Of a stretch of DNA of 64,000 nt, positions 43,052 to 51,332 are shown piece after piece; the stretch's first letter is position 1, and each line of letters begins with the position of its first letter. The notes under the pieces were generated by a model that made no database searches, was not told the origin of the DNA, and worked only from the letters and a program-made list of their open reading frames with translations. The DNA is from Pelomonas sp041914785 (GTDB taxonomy: Bacteria; Pseudomonadota; Gammaproteobacteria; Burkholderiales; Burkholderiaceae_C): assembly GCA_041914785.1 (NCBI GenBank), contig JAYSCT010000005.1:5562-69561 (forward strand), read 5' to 3'. A program made the translations under genes and the position numbers.

Positions 43052-44254
43052 ATGATCAGCCTCCCCCGCGTCTCCACGCCCGCCGCTGCCGGTAGCGGCC
43101 CCCACCCGGCCGACGGTGCCAGCATCGTCGTGCAGCGCGGCGACAGCCTGCACCGCCTCGCCGCCGAGCATGGCGTGTCGACGCAGGCGCTGCTCGCGGC
43201 CAACCCGCAGCTGCGCAACCCCGACGTCATCTACCCTGGCATGCGGCTGCAGCTGCCCGACACCGGCCGCTACGTGGTCAAGCCCGGCGACACGCTGCAC
43301 GCCATCGCGCGCGAGCTGGGCGTGTCCCAGCGCTCGCTGCAGGCGGCCAATCCGCAGCTGCGCAACCCCGACGTGCTGCACATCGGCGACACGCTGCGCC
43401 TGCCCGCACAGCGCGCTGCCGCCGCGCCGCAGCCGCCCGCGGCCGGCTTGGGGCTGCTGAGCCGCCTGGCCGAGTTCTGGACGCTGCTGCCGCAGCCCGC
43501 CCACCGCCGCGCGCCCGCTCCGGCGGCTGCGCCAGCGCCGCGTGCGGCCCCGGCCGCCCCCGCGGCGCCGCGCACCGCCGAGGCCGCGCCGGCCGGCGCC
43601 GGCTTTGAGGCCCACAACGCCCGCGACCGCCGCTGGCTGGCGCAGCGCGACACGCTGGTCGACGCGGCCCGCCGCGCCGATGTGGACCCTGGTGTCGTCG
43701 CGATGATTGCCAACTTCGAGTCCGGCTTCCGCACCGACGCGCGGCCGGTCGCGCGTGATGCCTCGCGCAACACCGTGCGCCAGTTCGACGGCACGATGGC
43801 GCTCAGCACCGCCCACGGCCTGGGCCAGTTCACCGACGGCACCTGGCGCCAGATGCTGCGCACGCACGGCGCCGAACACGGCATTGCCGACGCCGCCACG
43901 CTCACCACGGCCGAGGCCAACGCGCACCGCAACGACGCCGGCCTGCAGGCCGCCATGCTGGCCGAGTTCACGCATGACAACGTCGCCACCGGCCGGCGCC
44001 TGGGCGGCGCCGACGACGTCGCCAACGTCTACGCGCTGCACAATCTCGGCGGTGGCGACGGCGCAACCTTCCTGCGCGCGCTGGCCGCCGACCCCACCAC
44101 CCGCGTCGACGACGTGCTCTCCAACGCCGTCATCCGCAACAACAGCTCTCTTTATGGCGATGGCAGCATCACGGTCCAGGCCGCTTACGAACGCATGGGT
44201 GACGCCATGCGCGCTGGTCAGCGCTACGCAGACGATGCGCGGCAGCCGCGCTAA
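43052..44254 (+). CDS. double-LysM muramidase-like protein, candidate T3SS substrate
   Basis: 400 residues with no signal peptide. Two LysM repeats (about 25-68 and 73-117) share the block NPQLRNPDV. A Pro/Ala linker follows (120-185), then a lysozyme-like domain with Glu223 in IANFESGFRTDA, and STAHGLGQFTDGTW and YALHNLGGGDGATF motifs resembling phage and T3SS-associated glycosidases. The missing signal peptide and upstream element C suggest type III export rather than Sec. It overlaps the next gene by 20 bases. Confidence 0.7.
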   Translation: MISLPRVSTPAAAGSGPHPADGASIVVQRGDSLHRLAAEHGVSTQALLAANPQLRNPDVIYPGMRLQLPDTGRYVVKPGDTLHAIARELGVSQRSLQAANPQLRNPDVLHIGDTLRLPAQRAAAAPQPPAAGLGLLSRLAEFWTLLPQPAHRRAPAPAAAPAPRAAPAAPAAPRTAEAAPAGAGFEAHNARDRRWLAQRDTLVDAARRADVDPGVVAMIANFESGFRTDARPVARDASRNTVRQFDGTMALSTAHGLGQFTDGTWRQMLRTHGAEHGIADAATLTTAEANAHRNDAGLQAAMLAEFTHDNVATGRRLGGADDVANVYALHNLGGGDGATFLRALAADPTTRVDDVLSNAVIRNNSSLYGDGSITVQAAYERMGDAMRAGQRYADDARQPR

Positions 44255-44636
44255 CGCCCTGCTGGCACTGGGCCTGCTGCTGGCGGCCGCCATGCCGGCC
44301 CAGGCGCAGTACGCACGGGCGCAGGCCACCTACCGCTCCAGCGAGCTGGAGGTGCGCGTGGTGGTGCTGGACGTGGCGGGCGGCGACGCCGCCGCCAGCG
44401 CCACCGTCACGCAGGGCGCCTGTTCCGCCAGCGTCGCGGGGCAGGGGCAGCTGCGCAAGCGCACGCTGGTGCTCACCCCGCACGTGAAGCAGCCCGGCAG
44501 CGAGAGCTGCCGCGTGGTGCTGAGCTTCGACGACCGCTGGACCCGCGTCACCGCGCGCAGCGAGGGCGACTGCAGCGGCTACGGCGGCGCTGCCTGCGAA
44601 TGGGCCGGGCAGGGCGCCGCCCGCACCGCCGACTGA
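44235..44636 (+). CDS. small exported protein, possible inhibitor of the adjacent muramidase
   Basis: 133 residues with a signal peptide (LALGLLLAAAMPAQAQ). The mature part of about 110 residues is predicted beta-rich and has four Cys (QGACSAS, SESCRVV, GDCSGYGGAACEW). Small, Cys-containing periplasmic beta proteins of this kind include lysozyme inhibitors. It overlaps the muramidase gene by 20 bases. I infer, without homology proof, that it protects the producer. Confidence 0.5.
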   Translation: MRGSRANALLALGLLLAAAMPAQAQYARAQATYRSSELEVRVVVLDVAGGDAAASATVTQGACSASVAGQGQLRKRTLVLTPHVKQPGSESCRVVLSFDDRWTRVTARSEGDCSGYGGAACEWAGQGAARTAD

Positions 44637-44662
44637 CGAATTAGGGGCAGCCGCAGTCGCCA
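44637..44662 (-). promoter_or_regulatory. CTGCGGC/CCCTA element D
   Basis: CGAATTAGGGGCAGCCGCAG at 44637-44656 is the reverse complement of the proximal arm of element B with one change. A second CCCTAAGCTG lies at 44678-44687. It stands about 54 bases before the 44716 start and directly after the stop of the preceding gene. Confidence 0.5.
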
Positions 44663-44715
44663 GCGCGGCCCGGGATCCCTAAGCTGAACGCACTTCCACC
44701 CACTTCTCGACGGCC

Positions 44716-44937
44716 ATGATCGGCGCGCCCCTGCCACCCACCGCCTCGCTGTTCTCCGCAGCGCCCCTGCGTCCGCTGGGTGCGCCCGCCGCGCCGGCGC
44801 GCACCGGCGAGCCGGCCTGGCTGGACGGCCTCGGCGCCGCCGGGGGCGCCACGCTGCGTGCCGACGTGGCGCTGGACGCCCAGCGGCTGACCGTGCAGCA
44901 GCACGCCGAACGCGTGCTCGCCGCCCTCGTTGCCTGA
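44716..44937 (+). CDS. small T3SS-linked protein of unknown function
   Basis: 73 residues, Ala/Pro/Leu-rich, no signal peptide (MIGAPLPPTASLFSAAPLRPLG). The C-terminal 25 residues form an amphipathic helix (QQHAERVLAALVA). I do not recognise it. The presence of element D upstream and the overlap with the next frame suggest it is expressed with the T3SS, for instance as a small chaperone or regulator. Confidence 0.45.
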   Translation: MIGAPLPPTASLFSAAPLRPLGAPAAPARTGEPAWLDGLGAAGGATLRADVALDAQRLTVQQHAERVLAALVA

Positions 44938-45787
44938 GCTGCAGGCCCAGCCGCGTTGGGCCGACGCGGCGCAGGCGCTCATCAGCGGCTGCGTCGACCT
45001 CGGGCCGCGCCAGGACGGCGCCGTCGCGCTGATGGAAACCGTCTGCCTGGGCCTGGGCGACCAGCTCTACCCGGCCTTCCTGCGCGTGCTGGCCGAGGTG
45101 AACCAGCGCGGCGAGTACGCCGCCCGTGCGGCGGTGGCGCAGACGCTGATGCAGGCCCTCAGCCAGGGCCGCCTGCCCAGCGGCTCGCGCGCGGCCTGGG
45201 GTGCGCACCAGCCCGGCGCCCAGCGCCGCAGCCTCGGCCCCATCGAATACCTGTGCCTGGCCGCCTGGCCACAGCAGCGCGGCCCGGCCGAGCTGCGGCC
45301 CGAGCAGTTCCAGACGCTGGCCAGCGCCGTGCTGGAGCTGATGGATTGCGACGCCGACGCGCGCCGGCTCTACGCCGACCACCTCGGTGCCGTGGCCGAC
45401 GACCCGTTGGACGGCACCATGCCCCGCGAGGTGCGCGCCGCGCTGCGCGCGCTGGCGCAACGCTGGCGCAGCCACCCGGACGCCAGCCAGGCCTGCGCGG
45501 CGTTCACCGACGCGATGCGCGCGCGCGCTGATCCACCGGTCGCGTCGGTCGCGGGCACAGGTTCGGCGTGGCGGCACAGCCAGGAGACGTACGACGTCTT
45601 GCCCCCGGGGCCGGCCGTAGCGCTGCTTCCGGAACGTCAGCCCCACGCTGCCCGCCCAGGCGGCATCGATCTCAACCTGCATTTCGTCGTCGACCGCGCA
45701 GGCCGGGTCGGGCAGCGACTTGCTGGCCTGGGCGACGCACATGCTGGGCACGCGCGCGAGGATGACGTTGTCGGCGCGGGAGGATGA
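44930..45787 (+). CDS. helical protein of unknown function, 3' part probably rearranged
   Basis: The frame begins at a TTG (PELQAQPRW) overlapping the previous stop. Residues 1-200 look like a genuine helical protein (MQALSQGRLPSG, YLCLAAWPQQ, LMDCDADARRLYADHLG). From about residue 203 (DPPVASVAGTG...) composition changes, and the opposite strand carries a better protein-like sequence (45820 leftward). I infer that the original C-terminus was lost and the frame reads into antisense of another fragment. Function is unknown. Confidence 0.4.
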   Translation: MPELQAQPRWADAAQALISGCVDLGPRQDGAVALMETVCLGLGDQLYPAFLRVLAEVNQRGEYAARAAVAQTLMQALSQGRLPSGSRAAWGAHQPGAQRRSLGPIEYLCLAAWPQQRGPAELRPEQFQTLASAVLELMDCDADARRLYADHLGAVADDPLDGTMPREVRAALRALAQRWRSHPDASQACAAFTDAMRARADPPVASVAGTGSAWRHSQETYDVLPPGPAVALLPERQPHAARPGGIDLNLHFVVDRAGRVGQRLAGLGDAHAGHAREDDVVGAGG

Positions 45788-45820
45788 CGGCGCCAGGGCG
45801 GGTTCGAAGGCTTCGGTCAT
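45545..45820 (-). pseudogene. possible 5' fragment of an unidentified gene
   Basis: A minus-strand frame from the ATG at 45820 (MTEAFEPALAPSSS) reads like protein for about 75 codons (DDEMQVEIDAAWAGSVGLTF) and then becomes Arg/Ala-rich nonsense. It faces the 3' part of the 44930 frame. It is probably a truncated gene brought in by rearrangement; the family is not recognised. Confidence 0.35.
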
Positions 45821-45980
45821 CACGTCATGCTGCCGCAGCCAGCGGCACCGTGAACGGGTGGGTCGGCACGGGCTCGGCACCGCTCCTCGGCGGGGGAAGA
45901 AGGGGCGTGCGTTCGGCGCGATTCAGGCTGGTGCGTGTGACAAGGCGTCTGCCGAAGCAACTCGGCGCGAGGGCTTAGCC

Positions 45981-46838
45981 TTAGCTGCTGCCCCCTCCGC
46001 GGAGTCGTTGTTCTATCTGGCGAAGCGTGTCCCTAATTTCCCGCTCTTTCAGTTCCGGATCGACGTCTTGGATGTACTCGATTGCTGAGAAGTCGTCGCC
46101 GCGGCGTCGATTCTGAGGCGGCTCAAGTGCTTCAATGAGCAATGCTTCCAGGGTTGAGACCATTGTTGGCAACGAAGCTCTCAGCGGTCGTTCGCGCAAA
46201 TCGCCTCCATCGGTTACATCCAGCAAGCCGAACCAGGAAAAGCGATTCCATCTGCTGCCTAGACGGTCAACAGTGTGTTCGTGAAGTCGACGACCAAGAG
46301 GCCTGTCTATAGACCGGCCTACGTAAACGACCGTGTGGTGGTCATAAAGGATGTAGATGCCACGCTGCTTTCCGAAGTCGACGGGCTTCGCAAGTGCCTG
46401 CTGCTTGCCGAACATCTTCGGATCGTTGCGCCACACAACGAGGTTACGGTCCCAGTACATGCCAAACGAGCGAACGATGGCAGCCGCTTCGTCCGCTTCG
46501 TCAGCCTCTAAAGCGGGTATGTCGACTGCAGCAGCTTGGCCATCTTGTGCTGGAGCAGTTACGACGGAGGGTTGAGTGCCACGATGACGTGGTGGCATCG
46601 CGGAGAGACCTGATGCTCGAAGAGCAAAGGTGCCCTTCGCCACGCGGATGAATGGAGACGCCGGGCCCTCGTGTTTGATCGACGAAGAGATCTGGGCATT
46701 GACCGTGTCAGCGGGCGTCGCGCCCGCAGTCCGGTAATAGCCTTGAGAGAGGATGCGATCCGAAATCTCAGAGTAGTGGAGCGCTTCGCCGGATTCGGTC
46801 AGAACCAGGACGATTGCTTCTCGCCATGTCATCTGCAT
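45981..46838 (-). CDS. HARE-HTH plus GIY-YIG nuclease protein
   Basis: 285 residues. Residues 3-75 match the HARE-HTH (restriction-associated winged helix): WREAIVLVLTESGEALHYSEIS ends at about 25 and VNAQISSSIKHEG at 47-59. A linker leads to a GIY-YIG nuclease-like core (GIYILYDHHTVVYVGRS, then GRRLHEH) in residues 160-220. GC is lower than average. Such combinations occur in restriction or repair systems on mobile DNA. No methylase or partner is next to it, so it may be an orphan defence gene. Confidence 0.72.
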   Translation of the reverse strand: MQMTWREAIVLVLTESGEALHYSEISDRILSQGYYRTAGATPADTVNAQISSSIKHEGPASPFIRVAKGTFALRASGLSAMPPRHRGTQPSVVTAPAQDGQAAAVDIPALEADEADEAAAIVRSFGMYWDRNLVVWRNDPKMFGKQQALAKPVDFGKQRGIYILYDHHTVVYVGRSIDRPLGRRLHEHTVDRLGSRWNRFSWFGLLDVTDGGDLRERPLRASLPTMVSTLEALLIEALEPPQNRRRGDDFSAIEYIQDVDPELKEREIRDTLRQIEQRLRGGGSS

Positions 46839-47059
46839 ACAAAGTCTTTCTGAGGTTCACCGGGCAAAACGGTCGCTGAAATTCCGATGAAAGCCAGCGC
46901 GTCGTTAGAGACGCTGTGGTGATATCAGCCCGTGCGCGGCCGGGATGATGCCAGCGACGGTTCCGTGACCTCAGTGAAATGCGACCAACAAGGCGGCGTG
47001 AACGGCCGCCGAGCGCGCCAATGCCATCGGGCAGTTCGCGCAAGTGGGTGACCACGGCG

Positions 47060-47127
47060 GAGCCTCTGCCGTCTCGAGCACGGTTGCGCATGATGGCGTG
47101 ATCGTCAATCAGGTCGCGGCGGCTCAT
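47060..47127 (-). pseudogene. truncated NarL-family response regulator
   Basis: From the ATG at 47127 the frame reads MSRRDLIDDHAIMRNRARDG, matching the first 15-20 residues of NarL/FixJ regulators (LIDDHAxxR), then loses similarity. It overlaps the end of the upstream kinase, as in normal kinase-regulator pairs. The rest of the regulator is missing, marking a rearrangement junction near 47060. Confidence 0.6.
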
Positions 47128-47785
47128 CGGCAGGCGGCATCCAGGTGAGGGCGACGATGCTCGCCTGGCCCGCGCTGTCTTCCACGTGCAGGCTGGCGCC
47201 GATGGCCAGCGCGCGCTCGCGCATGCCCACCGGCCTCGGCGCCTGCGCCGCGGGGGCGCCGCCTTCACCGGTGACCTGCAGTTCCAGCAAGCCGTCGTCG
47301 CCGTCCAGGTTGACGTGGACGGTCGCGCAGCCCTCGCCGTGCAGCGCGCGCTGCAGCGCCTCACGGACGATCATGAAGGCGGCGTATTCCACGTCGGCCG
47401 GCCAGCGCTGCAGCTGTGCGGTGCCCGCCACCCGGAGTGCCACGCGTGGTTCGCCGCTGGCGCCCTGTTGCTGGCGGATCTCGTTGTCCAGCGCGGCGGC
47501 CAGGCCCAGCTCGTCCAGCAGCGGCGGGCTCAGCTCGGCGAGCATGGCGCGCACCTGCCGGTTGGCCAGCACGACGAGGTGGGTGATGCGTGCCTCCATG
47601 TCGCCCTGCGCCGGTATGGCGGCCCCGCGGTAGGCCTCCCAGTGCAGGCGCAGCGCGGCCAGCGTCTGGCCCAGCTCGTCGTGCAGCGTGTGGGCCAGGC
47701 GGCGGCTGGTCTGGCGCTCCTGTTCAAGCAGGCGGCGGCTGAGCCGGGCCAGCTCGTCGGGCGTGGGGCCGGCCGGCACGTTCAT
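47105..47785 (-). CDS. NarX/DegS-type histidine kinase
   Basis: 226 residues from MNVPAGPTPDELARL. Residues 10-80 are a HisKA_3 dimerisation domain (RRLAHTLHDELGQTLAALRL, with the phospho-His in HDELGQ). The ATPase domain is short: EYAAFMIVREALQRAL serves as N-box and RPVGMRERALAIGASL replaces the usual G-box. No membrane or sensor domain is present. Its cognate regulator appears truncated just downstream, so the pathway is probably nonfunctional or cross-talks. Confidence 0.75.
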   Translation of the reverse strand: MNVPAGPTPDELARLSRRLLEQERQTSRRLAHTLHDELGQTLAALRLHWEAYRGAAIPAQGDMEARITHLVVLANRQVRAMLAELSPPLLDELGLAAALDNEIRQQQGASGEPRVALRVAGTAQLQRWPADVEYAAFMIVREALQRALHGEGCATVHVNLDGDDGLLELQVTGEGGAPAAQAPRPVGMRERALAIGASLHVEDSAGQASIVALTWMPPADEPPRPD

Positions 47786-48021
47786 GCGGCGCGCCGCACT
47801 CCGAGGTGGCGGCGCACCCACCCGGGCGCCGGGCGCTGCTGCCGGAGGATGGGACCGTGGTCGCGCATGGCTAGTCTCCTGTCGTGGCCAGTCTCCGACT
47901 GTCCACGTTTCCACGCGGCCCTGCCACGCATCCCGTGTAGGGGATTCTTGTCAGTCGCCCGGGTGGCGGCCGGAAACGCCCGCCCGCCGCGTGCGCCGGC
48001 GGGGCAGGCGGTGCGCGGCGG

Positions 48022-48786
48022 TCAGTGCGTCGCGGCGGCGGCTTCGCGCTCGGCGGCGTCCTGGGCGCGGCGGTCGTCCAGCCGCAGCGCCAGGCGCTGC
48101 ACCTGCTGCACCGACAGCAGGTGGGCGTAGATCCAGCCCAGCCAGCCGCGGGCCGCCAGGTCCTGCAGCGTGGCGCCGTCCAGCGCGCGCAGCTTGGCCT
48201 CGTTGACGGTCTTGAACCCGCGCAGCGTGCTCTTCTGGCCGTCCAGCGTGTACTCGATGACGCCGTCCTGCAGCAGCTCCAGCGCGGCCAGGTGGTTGGC
48301 GAACTCGCGGCTGGCCGTCATCTCCTGGCGGAAGCTGAGCAGGAAGCGCTTGATCTCCTCCAACCATGGCGTCTCGCGGCCTTCGGCATCGAACAGCGCC
48401 TCGCCCCTGTCGGCGTTCAGCCCGGGGCAGGCGCGGTCCAGGCAGACGGTGAAGTTGACGTCGCCCTCGGCCTCGGCCAGCACGAAGGGGTAGCGGCGGA
48501 AGAACGCCGGCAGGTAGGCGCCGCGCGCCCAGCCGCCGTCGGGCTGCACGAACAGGTTCTCGTGGTCGCGCAGGCCCACGAGAGCCGCCAGGCTGTGGCC
48601 GTCTGCCGCGGCGACGAACACGCAGGGGAAGTCCAGCGCCGCCAGCGGCAGCTCGCTGCCGGCGATCAGCACCGAGTTGGTCCCGCGCGCGAACGCGAAG
48701 GGCTGGGCCGGTGGCGCCAGCTTCAGCGTGCGGTGCTGGTCGCGGTTCAGGGCCACGAGGTCGTCGTAGATCAGCAAGGTCTTCAT
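48022..48786 (-). CDS. SapC family protein
   Basis: 254 residues. Features of the SapC family are present: NRDQHRTLKLAPPAQPFAFA near the start, ELPLAALDFPCVFV, FFRRYPFVLA and a C-terminal GFKTVNEAKLRAL. SapC proteins, first noted in Campylobacter S-layer loci, are of unclear function in Proteobacteria. It is monocistronic and flanked by 235-250 base gaps without visible genes. Confidence 0.82.
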   Translation of the reverse strand: MKTLLIYDDLVALNRDQHRTLKLAPPAQPFAFARGTNSVLIAGSELPLAALDFPCVFVAAADGHSLAALVGLRDHENLFVQPDGGWARGAYLPAFFRRYPFVLAEAEGDVNFTVCLDRACPGLNADRGEALFDAEGRETPWLEEIKRFLLSFRQEMTASREFANHLAALELLQDGVIEYTLDGQKSTLRGFKTVNEAKLRALDGATLQDLAARGWLGWIYAHLLSVQQVQRLALRLDDRRAQDAAEREAAAATH

Positions 48787-49034
48787 GGGGCGGCTCGCTT
48801 GTGGGGGAACCGGGATTCTGCTGAAACGCCGCCGCGGCGCGGCGCCGCTGTCCCCCGTTCGTGGGAGAGGCCCGGCGCCGGGGAGCCCTCGATGTAGGCC
48901 GCGGCCGACCGCTGCCGGCCGCCATGTCGGACGGCGCGTGTCTTTGTCCGATGGGCGTCACCGCCGCAGGCCGACAACCGCCGCGGCGGCGGCCGCCCAT
49001 CATTCATTCACCCACCGCCGACCCTCATGCCGCC

Positions 49035-49547
49035 ATGACCTCCCGCCCGCTCACCGCCGCGCTGATCTGCCTGGCCACCGCCGGAGCGGCCCAGGCGCAG
49101 AACGTCTCCATCACGGGCGCCACGACGGGCGCCGCCCTGGCCGGGCAGTCGGCGTCGCTGATGGCGTCGGCCGCGCCCGACCCGGAGCTGAACTGGCGCG
49201 ATCCCCAGTGGCTGGCCCGCCAGCGCGAACGCTCACGCTGGCGCTACCATGTCGGCCTGGAGCAGCAGCAGCGCTCGCCCGTGCAGCTGGGCCCGCAGGC
49301 AGCCGTGCGCGAGGCGCTGTGGGCCGGCGTCAGCGTCAACCTGACGCAGCGCCTGAGCGGCGGCGTGGAGGCGCCCGTCTGGCAGCGCGACACCGGCTGG
49401 GCATCGCGCATGGCTTTCGAGCGCTCCCGCACCCAGGGCGTCGCCGGCTTGCGCGGCGCGTTCAGCTACCAGCTGGGTCCGCAGAGCCGCCTGATGCTCA
49501 AGCCCCAGGCCCGCCGCGTGACGCTGACGTACGCGGCCACCTGGTGA
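49035..49547 (+). CDS. small exported protein of unknown function
   Basis: 170 residues from MTSRPLTAALICLATAGAAQAQ, a clean signal peptide. The mature part alternates polar and aromatic residues (RSRWRYHVGLEQQQ, GLRGAFSYQLGPQSRLML, RRVTLTYAATW) in a beta-strand pattern ending in an aromatic residue, as small outer-membrane proteins do. The family is not recognised. A terminator follows. Confidence 0.6.
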   Translation: MTSRPLTAALICLATAGAAQAQNVSITGATTGAALAGQSASLMASAAPDPELNWRDPQWLARQRERSRWRYHVGLEQQQRSPVQLGPQAAVREALWAGVSVNLTQRLSGGVEAPVWQRDTGWASRMAFERSRTQGVAGLRGAFSYQLGPQSRLMLKPQARRVTLTYAATW

Positions 49548-49572
49548 AGGCAGGGCCGGGCGCCATGACAAA

Positions 49573-49593
49573 GGCCCGGGGGACACCCGGGCC
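49573..49593. terminator. bidirectional terminator
   Basis: GGCCCGGG and CCCGGGCC form an 8-bp perfect stem with a 5-base loop. The plus strand continues TTGAAAA; the minus strand continues TTTGTC. It lies between two convergent genes (ends 49547 and 49625). Confidence 0.75.
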
Positions 49594-49624
49594 TTGAAAA
49601 CGGAGGGGCCGTGCGGCCCGGCCT

Positions 49625-50476
49625 TCAGCGGCGCTGGTTGCGCAGCCGCAGCACGACGAACAGCAGGCCGGCGGCCAGCAGCGCGTAGGTCTCGGGCTCC
49701 GGCACCGGGGCCAGCAGCTCGGCGCCGACGAGGGTGCGCGTCACGTTCGGGGGCAGGTCCGTCGTCTGCGTGTAGAAGCCGTACAGGCTGGACGTCACGT
49801 TGACGTTGAACCCGCCCAGGTCGACGTTGGGGCCGGCCAGCACGGCCACCTCGAAGGTCTTGGGCGCGCCCGCGTCCAGGCCCAGCGACCAGTAGGCGCT
49901 GCTGCTGAAGCTGTTGGTGCCCGTGCCGGTGCTGGTGTTGGCGCCCAGCAGCGTCCAGGCGGCGTTGTCGCCGGCCAGTCGCACATAGAACGACGGCAGC
50001 GCGGGGACGCTGCTGCCGAACGGCGACGTCTGTGCCGTGTAGCTGCCGAAGCTGAAGAAGCTCAGCTGCGCGTTGATGGCCTGCGTGGCATTCAGCGTCG
50101 CGCTGAAGGTCACGAACTCGTTGCCGGCGGTGTTGCCGGCCACGTTCTGCGCCCACGAGAAGGCGTCGAGCGAGCCCAGCGTGTCGGTGCGCTTGGTGTT
50201 GACCGTGGTCACTTCGTACACGTAGGCCTGGCCGGCGCTGGTGGCCGTGGGCGCGGTGACGACGTCCTTCTCGGTCGTGGTGCTGGTGGTGGACGCGTAG
50301 GTGCTGTTCGTGACGAGGGTGGTCGTCGCGGCCGACGTGGTGGCCGGGCCGGCCGGCGTCACGCCGTTGAAAGCGGGCGTGCCCGGCGTGACGGTGACGA
50401 CCGCGGCAGCGGCGCCGGTGGCGGCCAGCAGCGCGGCGGTGGCCAGGGCCGACGTCAGGATGGTGTGAATTCGCAT
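49625..50476 (-). CDS. PEP-CTERM sorted exopolysaccharide-associated protein
   Basis: 283 residues with an N-terminal signal peptide (ATAALLAATGAAAA) and a C-terminal PEP-CTERM anchor: VPEPETYALLAAG, a hydrophobic helix and RLRNQRR. The mature region is Thr/Ser/Asn-rich beta-type. PEP-CTERM proteins are processed by exosortase, encoded elsewhere. It is followed upstream by a second, much shorter PEP-CTERM gene with a similar N-terminus. Confidence 0.88.
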   Translation of the reverse strand: MRIHTILTSALATAALLAATGAAAAVVTVTPGTPAFNGVTPAGPATTSAATTTLVTNSTYASTTSTTTEKDVVTAPTATSAGQAYVYEVTTVNTKRTDTLGSLDAFSWAQNVAGNTAGNEFVTFSATLNATQAINAQLSFFSFGSYTAQTSPFGSSVPALPSFYVRLAGDNAAWTLLGANTSTGTGTNSFSSSAYWSLGLDAGAPKTFEVAVLAGPNVDLGGFNVNVTSSLYGFYTQTTDLPPNVTRTLVGAELLAPVPEPETYALLAAGLLFVVLRLRNQRR

Positions 50477-50605
50477 GGGGTCCCCCCTAAAAACACTGTT
50501 GATCTTGTGAGCGCAGCAGGATAAAGCGGTTGGGTGCCAATTTCGTCACGCGGCCCCCTTCAGGTCGGGGGTTTCTACCAGGGTGCGAGGCTTGGGCGCG
50601 ACGGT

Positions 50606-50881
50606 TCAACGGCGTTGGGCCCGTGTGCGCAGGCCCACGAACAGCAGGCCGGCGACGAGCAGCGCAGAGGTTTCGGGCTCGGGGGCCGGGGAGGGGCGGC
50701 GGGCGTCGGCCGTGATCTGGAGCGCCGCGGGCGCGCGGGCGGTTGCGGCGCCGGCCGCCGACTCGCTGCTGAACGTGGCGCCGCCCGGTGCCACGGTGAG
50801 CACGGCGGCTGAGGCCGGGGCGCTGATCGACAGCGCCATCGTGGCCAGCAGGGACAGGGCGGCAAGGGTCTTGGCAGGCAT
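50606..50881 (-). CDS. miniature PEP-CTERM protein
   Basis: 91 residues: signal peptide (LLATMALSISAPASAA), then VLTVAPGGATFSSES, a 20-residue linker, and the sorting signal APEPETSALLVAG with RTRAQRR. The N- and C-termini resemble the neighbour at 49625 (VVTVTPGTPAF; VPEPETYALLAAG), but its roughly 190-residue middle is absent. It is probably an internal deletion derivative, possibly still sorted. Confidence 0.7.
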   Translation of the reverse strand: MPAKTLAALSLLATMALSISAPASAAVLTVAPGGATFSSESAAGAATARAPAALQITADARRPSPAPEPETSALLVAGLLFVGLRTRAQRR

Positions 50882-51332
50882 GGAGGTTCTCCTTCCGGTG
50901 AACGCCGAGGCGCGATGCCGGGGATCAAGCTGCTTCCGTGCCAGGCGCCGGGGAACACCCCGTGAACGGGTGGCCGGCCCGGGCGGCGCCCCGCCCGCGG
51001 CGCGTTGACACGCAGCGGGCCGGGGCCGCTCCCACCCGTACCGCCCCGGCATGGGGCGCTCGAAGGGCGCGGGTGGTGCGGCATGCGCCGCCCAGCAAAA
51101 AGGCCCGCGACGCACAGCGCCGCGGGCCTGGGTTCTGGTTCAGCGGCAGGCCGCTTCAGGCGTCAGAAGTCTTATACGCACCAAAAAGTGTTGGTAGGGG
51201 TCTCGCTGTGAGTGAGTGAAGCGTCTGAGGGCTGCACTTCTTGTTGGTAGCCAAGAAGGGACTACCTTCAAGCGCCATTTCTTGCGTCGTTCTGGGCAAT
51301 TTGTGGGTAGCAGGTAAGGCACATCTGGTTGC
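50882..51332. other. 451-base gap at the left edge of the mobile island
   Basis: It contains the terminator at 51102-51128 and a composition change near 51160, where GC-rich host sequence gives way to lower-GC sequence (AGTCTTATACGCACCAAAAA). I see no gene and could not identify an unambiguous attachment site. Confidence 0.5.
51102..51128 (-). terminator. rho-independent terminator, leftward
   Basis: GGCCCGCG and CGCGGGCC form the stem. On the minus strand it is followed by TTTTT. It would end transcription arriving from the helicase gene at 51333. Confidence 0.75.
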
